Shown here: positions 8,928-12,900 of the stretch, one piece after another
How the letters are laid out: each line of letters starts with the position of its first letter
Position numbering within the stretch: position 1 is the first letter of the stretch
Source of the DNA: Thermopetrobacter sp.
GTDB taxonomy: Bacteria; Pseudomonadota; Alphaproteobacteria; Rhizobiales; Aestuariivirgaceae
DNA length: 12,900 nt
NCBI GenBank assembly: GCA_011374735.1
Contig: DRPD01000315.1
Coordinates: 1 to 12,900 of the forward strand
Direction: 5' to 3'
Translations under genes and position numbers: made by a program
Notes under the pieces: generated by a model
Told to the model about the DNA's origin: nothing
Database searches by the model: none
What the model saw: the letters and a program-made list of their open reading frames with translations, nothing else

Positions 8928-11357
8928 TCAGGACGTCTTGCGCCGGTGGGTGGCGGCCGGCAGGCGGCAGATGACGGTGGTGCCGTGACCCAGTTGCGAT
9001 TCCAGGCGCACCGAGCCGTCGTGCATTTCCACCAGCTCCTTCACCAGCGGCAGGCCGAGGCCGGTGCTGCCGCGCCCGCGATTGGCGCCGCTTAAGGTGG
9101 TGAAGCGTTCGAAGGCGCTGTCGATGAACGCCGCATCGATGCCCGGCCCCTCGTCGCTGATGCGGATTTCGATGGCCTGGCCGTCGAGCCGCGCGCCGAT
9201 GCGCACCGTGGTGCCTTCGCCGGAATAGCCGATGGCATTGTTCAGCACATGGCGCAGGGCGTGGGTCAGCAGCGTGGCGTCGGCGGCGACGTGCAGGCCG
9301 TCAGGCGCGTCCACCTCGATGGCGACGCCGCGCCGGCGGGCTTGGGCGCGCATGGCGTCGCCCACCTCCTTCAGCAGGTCGGTCAGATCGAATGGCTCGA
9401 TATCGGGCTCCAGCTGGCCGGCGTCGATGCTGTTGAGCAACAGGATGGTGTCGATGGTTTCCGACAGTTCGTCGGAAGCGGCGCGGATCAGCTTCAGCTT
9501 CTCGCGCTGGGCGTCGTTCGGCGGGTTGGCCCGGTCGCTTTCCAGCAGTTCGGTGAACCCCATGATGGAGGTCAGCGGGGTGCGCAGCTCGTAGGAAATG
9601 GAGGCGAGGAAATCGGCCTTCATGCGATCCGCCTCCATCAGCGCCGCGTGCTTCTCGCGCAGATTGCGCTCCGCTTCGATGACCGAAGTCATGTCATACC
9701 AGGTGAGCAACGTGTTGCCGTCCGGCAGGGTGACGGCGGCATGCTTGAAGGTGCGCCCGTCGGTGAAGGCGGTCTGATCGCTCAGGGTGTGGCGGGCCTC
9801 ATGCATGCCGGTGACGGCGTATTTGATATCGTCCCACCAACCGTCCTCCGCCACCAGTTGGCGGCAGCGTCCGATGATATCGTCGATGTGCGGTTCGCGG
9901 CGCAGGAAACCGTCGTCGAAACCGAAGAACGCCGCGTAGGAGGGATTGTAGAGCTTCAGCCGTCCGTCGGTGCCGAACAGGGCGATGCCTTCATGCAGGT
10001 TGTCCAGCGTCTCGCGCTGCACGTCCATCAAGGTGCGGTAGCGCGCCTCCAGCCGCAAGCGTTCGGTGATGTCGGTGAAGATGTAGATGACGCCGCCGTC
10101 GGCATACGGCTCGGCCACCACCCACAAGGTGCGCCCGCCGGCCATGTGCCAGTGATCCTCATCGCCCTTGCCGGTGCTGTAGATGGCCATGCGCGCATCG
10201 CGCCACTTGCGAAATTCGCCCTGAATATCAAGGCGCCCTTCCTCATGCAGGTGGCTGAGAATTTCGCTGTCCAGCGGTTGACCGGCCAGCCAGGCGGGGT
10301 CGAGATCCCACAGCTTCGCATAGGCCGCGTTGTGGAAGATCAGCCGTTGATCGGGGCCGAAGATGGCGATCGCCTGGTCGAGCTTGTCCAGGGTGCGGCG
10401 GTTGGCGGCGATATAGGTGTCCAGATCGCGCCGCAGCGTTTCCTCGCGCGTCGCGTCCAGCGCCCAGCACACGGTGCCGATGTCGCGCCGCACTTCGATG
10501 ATCTCGTAGACGCGCTTTTCCTCGCCGACGATGGTGTCGGCGCGATAGCGCCTGGCGCCGTCCTCGCCTGCTTGCACATCACGCGCCGCATCCGGCCGCA
10601 CCAGCGAGAGGCCGCGCGCCACGGCGACGTTGAAGTCCGGCTCGTCTACCGCCTTCAGCCACGCCTCGTTGGCCCATAGCAGCTCACCGTCGGCGTCATG
10701 CAGCCACACCGGCAGCGGGGCCGAATCCAGCAATCCCGACAGGCGCTCGATCTGTCCGGTCAGATGACGGCTGGCCTCGATCGCCTCGAAAGCGTCGCGG
10801 CGTTCGCCGAACACCGGCCGGAAGCGCAGCGAAATGGAATAGCCGGCGGTGCGCCCGTCGGCCTCAAGCAATTCGCCGGCCCGGGTCTTCACCGAGATGT
10901 TGAAGGCGCGGCCCTCGCGCTTCAAGGCGCGCAGCGCCCGGTTCAGACGCGCCGCCGCCTCCTCTTCCAGCCAGCCGGCGAAGTCGGCCAGTTTCTCCGC
11001 GTCGCGCGGCACCCCGGAGATGACGTGCAGGCGCATGAAGGAGCGCGCCGGCGCCTCGCCGCGATCGTCCCAGATCAACAGCGCGTTGGGTTCGGAAGCC
11101 AGCACCGTCTCCATCTCGTCGATCTGCCGCTGGAGCTCGCGCGCCCGCCGCCGGCTGCGCCGCAAGGCGGCGCGCAGTCGGGCCAGCGCGATGCCCCCCG
11201 CGGCGAGCGCGACGGCGGCCAGCGACAGGGCGAGCGGCGCGGCGGTGACCGACCAGCCGGCATCGGCGGCTTGCGCCGGCGGCCCGGCCACGGCGGACAG
11301 AACACCACCACCGATGAGTATCCGTATCGCTCCCTTCACCCCTGAAATCCGCCCCAT
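8928..11357 (-). CDS. divL: DivL-like PAS sensor kinase with tyrosine in place of the phospho-histidine
   Basis: This 809-residue membrane protein is built like a hybrid-free sensor kinase. It has a hydrophobic N-terminus ending GPPAQA-AD (possible signal peptide, about 1-31), a transmembrane segment (about 39-60), a basic coiled linker, PAS-like regions at about 206-300, 320-432 and 446-561, a DHp domain (about 575-645) and a HATPase domain. The HATPase domain shows N box HVLNNAIGYS (703-712), DEGPGID (735-741) and GSTGLGLPLVKEL (763-775). The H box reads SISYELRTPLTS, so Tyr589 (codon TAC, 9593-9591) stands where histidine is phosphorylated. That is the hallmark of DivL of Caulobacter (Tyr550), which receives input from DivK and controls the kinase CckA, and through it CtrA. 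The start at 11357 is chosen for GAGG seven bases upstream. The frame is open to 11534, but that extension looks non-coding. The CckA/DivK role is inferred from the family. Confidence 0.9.
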   Translation of the reverse strand: MGRISGVKGAIRILIGGGVLSAVAGPPAQAADAGWSVTAAPLALSLAAVALAAGGIALARLRAALRRSRRRARELQRQIDEMETVLASEPNALLIWDDRGEAPARSFMRLHVISGVPRDAEKLADFAGWLEEEAAARLNRALRALKREGRAFNISVKTRAGELLEADGRTAGYSISLRFRPVFGERRDAFEAIEASRHLTGQIERLSGLLDSAPLPVWLHDADGELLWANEAWLKAVDEPDFNVAVARGLSLVRPDAARDVQAGEDGARRYRADTIVGEEKRVYEIIEVRRDIGTVCWALDATREETLRRDLDTYIAANRRTLDKLDQAIAIFGPDQRLIFHNAAYAKLWDLDPAWLAGQPLDSEILSHLHEEGRLDIQGEFRKWRDARMAIYSTGKGDEDHWHMAGGRTLWVVAEPYADGGVIYIFTDITERLRLEARYRTLMDVQRETLDNLHEGIALFGTDGRLKLYNPSYAAFFGFDDGFLRREPHIDDIIGRCRQLVAEDGWWDDIKYAVTGMHEARHTLSDQTAFTDGRTFKHAAVTLPDGNTLLTWYDMTSVIEAERNLREKHAALMEADRMKADFLASISYELRTPLTSIMGFTELLESDRANPPNDAQREKLKLIRAASDELSETIDTILLLNSIDAGQLEPDIEPFDLTDLLKEVGDAMRAQARRRGVAIEVDAPDGLHVAADATLLTHALRHVLNNAIGYSGEGTTVRIGARLDGQAIEIRISDEGPGIDAAFIDSAFERFTTLSGANRGRGSTGLGLPLVKELVEMHDGSVRLESQLGHGTTVICRLPAATHRRKTS

Positions 11358-11364
11358 TGCCAGA

Positions 11365-11368
11365 CCTC
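11365..11368 (-). promoter_or_regulatory. Shine-Dalgarno that sets the divL start
   Basis: The minus strand has GAGG seven bases before the ATG at 11357. None of the in-frame upstream ATGs (11534, 11522, 11516, 11507) has an equally good site that I can see. Starting at 11357 also puts the hydrophobic segment close to the N-terminus, as expected for a membrane-targeted protein. Confidence 0.65.
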
Positions 11369-11545
11369 GAATGCGGCCTGCCGCCGCCCGGTGCAGCCGA
11401 AAACGGCCGGAATACGCGCCAGACGATACTGACCTGAATAAAGATGCGAGAACGCCGCCGGCCGGGTCCGAACGCCACGCAGCGGCGAATCGGCCCTGAA
11501 TCTTCATAATGCCCATCAGCATGCGACGGGGCAACCGCCGGCAAT

Positions 11546-11562
11546 CGGCGCGCGATGCGCCG
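11546..11562 (-). terminator. Hairpin after the lipoprotein gene, weak terminator candidate
   Basis: CGGCGC (11546-11551) and GCGCCG (11557-11562) form a perfect six-base stem with a five-base loop, starting nine bases past the lipoprotein stop. No T-tract follows on the minus strand, so it lacks the second half of an intrinsic terminator. It may act in mRNA 3' end stability or partial termination, or be a chance palindrome in GC-rich DNA. Confidence 0.3.
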
Positions 11563-11570
11563 GACGCGAC

Positions 11571-12788
11571 TCAGGAAGAGAACTTCTGCGGCGGCGGCGC
11601 CACCACCTGCGGCCCGGCCGCACCGACGCTGAGGATGGCCAGCCCGCGTTCGATCAGGCCGTTGGGCTTCAGCCGGAACAGGCCGTTCATGCCCTGATAG
11701 CCCTTGGGGCTGGCGATGGCGCTGGTGGAAAACCCGGCCCGCCCGGCGGCGATGGCCAGCGAGGTGGCGTCATAGGCCAGCGAGGCGATGCGCGGCGGGC
11801 GCTTGCCATAGGTGCGCGCGAAGTGCGCGGCGAAATAGTCCACCAGCCGCGGCTCCACCCCGGCATACCAGCCGCCATGGGCCAGCCCCACGGTGCGGAT
11901 GGCGCGGCCGTCCCACAAACCGGTGCCCAGCAGCTGAATGCGGGCCGGATCGAACCCGCCGGCCTTAAGCGGCGCCGCGGCGGCCTTCACCAGTCCCGGC
12001 GCGGCGGGCAGGAACAGGGCGTCGGCCCGCCCCCCAAGCTGCGGCGCGACGCGGCCCGCGACGCTGGTGATGCCGGTGGGCGTGGCCACGAAATAGTCTT
12101 CGCGGACGATGCTGGCGCCATGGCGCGCCGCGGCGCTCTTCAAGGCGCGGCCGACGATCCGCCCATAGGCCGACTGCGGCAGCATGGCGGCGATGCGGCG
12201 CTTGCCTCGCGCCGCCGCGTGACGGATGACGTTGGCCACCTCCTCTTCGGGCAGAAAGCTCATCAGATAGACGCCGTTGCCGGCCACCGCCGACTGCGAG
12301 GAAAAGGCGATGACCGGAAGCGAGGCGGGCCGGGCCGCCGCGACGGCCTGCACTTCGGCCGCCAGCAGCGGGCCGAGGATCAGCCGCGCGCCTTCGCCGA
12401 GCGCCGCCTTGGCGGCGATGGCGGCGCCGGCGGCGCTGCCCTTGGTGTCCTTCACCACCAGCGTCAGGCCGGGATTGCCGGCGTCGATCATGGCCAGTTG
12501 CGCCGCCTGCTTCATGCTGCGCGCGATGCGCCCGACCGCGCCGCCGGCGCCGAGCGGCAGCAGCAGGGCGACGCGGGTGCCGCCGGCGGTGTCGGGCACC
12601 ACGGGCTTGGCCGGCTTCGCCGCCGGCGCATTGCCGAAATCGGGCAGCAGCCCGTCCATGCCGCCGGCGCAACCGCTCAGCAGCACGGCGCCCAGGGAAG
12701 TCAGAACACCGCGCCGGGTGACGCCGCCGGATGATTGGCGCTTTTCATCTTCGAACGTCGCCATGACGTATCGCCGCCGATCCATCAT
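11571..12788 (-). CDS. Penicillin-binding protein activator (LpoA/LppC-like) lipoprotein
   Basis: This is a lipoprotein of 405 residues with a periplasmic-binding-protein type I fold. The N-terminus has TRRGVLTSLGAVLLSGC: a twin-arginine-like motif, a hydrophobic stretch and the lipobox LSGC, which makes Cys40 the lipidated residue. The body begins with RVALLLPLGAGGAVGRIA and continues with ARLILGPLLAAEVQAVA, LPVIAFSSQSAVAG, and near the end SLAYDATSLAIAA and GLFRLKPNGLIERGLAI. This pattern is typical of the alphaproteobacterial family annotated as penicillin-binding protein activator. LpoA of enterobacteria stimulates PBP1A from the outer membrane; whether this shorter homologue does so is inferred. 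AAGGGGG (12799-12793) lies four bases before ATG 12788 and seven before ATG 12785, so either may be the real start. An ABC-transporter amino-acid binding protein is the main alternative, but no transporter genes adjoin it. Confidence 0.85.
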   Translation of the reverse strand: MMDRRRYVMATFEDEKRQSSGGVTRRGVLTSLGAVLLSGCAGGMDGLLPDFGNAPAAKPAKPVVPDTAGGTRVALLLPLGAGGAVGRIARSMKQAAQLAMIDAGNPGLTLVVKDTKGSAAGAAIAAKAALGEGARLILGPLLAAEVQAVAAARPASLPVIAFSSQSAVAGNGVYLMSFLPEEEVANVIRHAAARGKRRIAAMLPQSAYGRIVGRALKSAAARHGASIVREDYFVATPTGITSVAGRVAPQLGGRADALFLPAAPGLVKAAAAPLKAGGFDPARIQLLGTGLWDGRAIRTVGLAHGGWYAGVEPRLVDYFAAHFARTYGKRPPRIASLAYDATSLAIAAGRAGFSTSAIASPKGYQGMNGLFRLKPNGLIERGLAILSVGAAGPQVVAPPPQKFSS

Positions 12789-12900
12789 ATCGCCCCCTTG
12801 AGCTTGTTCGCCGCTTGCCCATCACCATCGCTCACCCGCCATCTTGTGGGTGGCCAATCCGGCGTTTTTTGGACAATGTATGACGCATCATGTCCGATTC
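12789..12900. other. Intergenic edge region upstream of the lipoprotein gene
   Basis: These 112 bases contain the lipoprotein ribosome binding site (12799-12793). A short inverted repeat, GGACA (12871-12875) with TGTCC (12891-12895), encloses part of an imperfect palindrome, ATGACGCATCAT (12880-12891). A GATTC site sits at the extreme end. Plus-strand ATGs at 12876, 12880 and 12890 stay open to the window edge. In related bacteria rsmI is often divergent from this lipoprotein gene, but too little is visible to call a gene. I see no convincing promoter hexamers. Confidence 0.4.

Larger units (their letters stand above)
11358..11570. other. Intergenic region upstream of divL
   Basis: A gap of 213 bases separates the lipoprotein gene from the divL start. 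It holds a small hairpin near its high-coordinate end and GANTC sites at 11487-11491 and 11498-11502, plus one at 11568-11572 overlapping the lipoprotein stop codon. I find no TTAA-N7-TTAA CtrA box and no convincing -35/-10 pair on the minus strand. This is the only spacious gap in front of the gene train, so a promoter for it is most likely here. That placement is inference. Confidence 0.5.

Noticed and set aside
11358..11534. Longer divL starting at ATG 11534
   Set aside because: The added 59 residues put the signal-like segment far from the N-terminus, and no ribosome binding site supports that start. ATG 11357 has GAGG at good spacing.
11358..11570. CtrA-binding box upstream of divL
   Set aside because: No TTAA pair with seven-base spacing is present in the gap.
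12876..12900. Start of a divergent gene such as rsmI
   Set aside because: Several plus-strand ATGs are open to the edge, but at most eight codons are visible, too few to recognise a protein or choose a start.

Overview
The window looks like chromosomal core DNA from an alphaproteobacterium. It is GC-rich, every gene is on the minus strand, and the order (from high to low coordinate) is: an LpoA-type lipoprotein, a DivL-like sensor kinase, a TsaE/AmgK fusion, MurU, AddB and AddA. A sensor kinase carrying tyrosine at the phospho-acceptor position, upstream of tsaE-amgK-murU-addB-addA, is an alphaproteobacterial pattern. The GC content and divergence do not let me name a genus. Nothing suggests a mobile island: I see no insertion sequence, integrase, tRNA gene, CRISPR array or change in base composition.

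Layout. 12789-12900 is a short intergenic stretch, perhaps running into a divergent gene beyond the right edge. 11571-12788 encodes a periplasmic lipoprotein of the penicillin-binding-protein-activator family. A gap of 213 bases (11358-11570) follows, with a small hairpin and three GANTC sites but no clear promoter. From 11357 down to 44 there is one tightly packed gene train: divL-like, tsaE-amgK, murU, addB, addA. The junctions are a 4-base gap, a directly abutting TGA-ATG, an 11-base overlap and a 4-base ATGA overlap. Immediately after the addA stop lies a GC-rich hairpin followed by six U residues (11-43), a convincing transcription terminator. The train therefore probably ends inside the window.

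How the genes fit together. The DivL-like protein is expected to act in cell-cycle signalling, probably through CckA/CtrA and DivK. The AmgK domain and MurU are consecutive steps of the peptidoglycan recycling route from N-acetylmuramate to UDP-MurNAc. The LpoA-type lipoprotein is also linked to cell-wall synthesis. The TsaE domain serves the t6A tRNA modification. AddA and AddB form the helicase-nuclease that processes double-strand breaks for RecA. The unit thus couples cell-cycle control, wall recycling, tRNA modification and DNA repair. I regard it as a conserved housekeeping cluster rather than a new system. Its most interesting features are the histidine-to-tyrosine change in the kinase and the TsaE/AmgK fusion.
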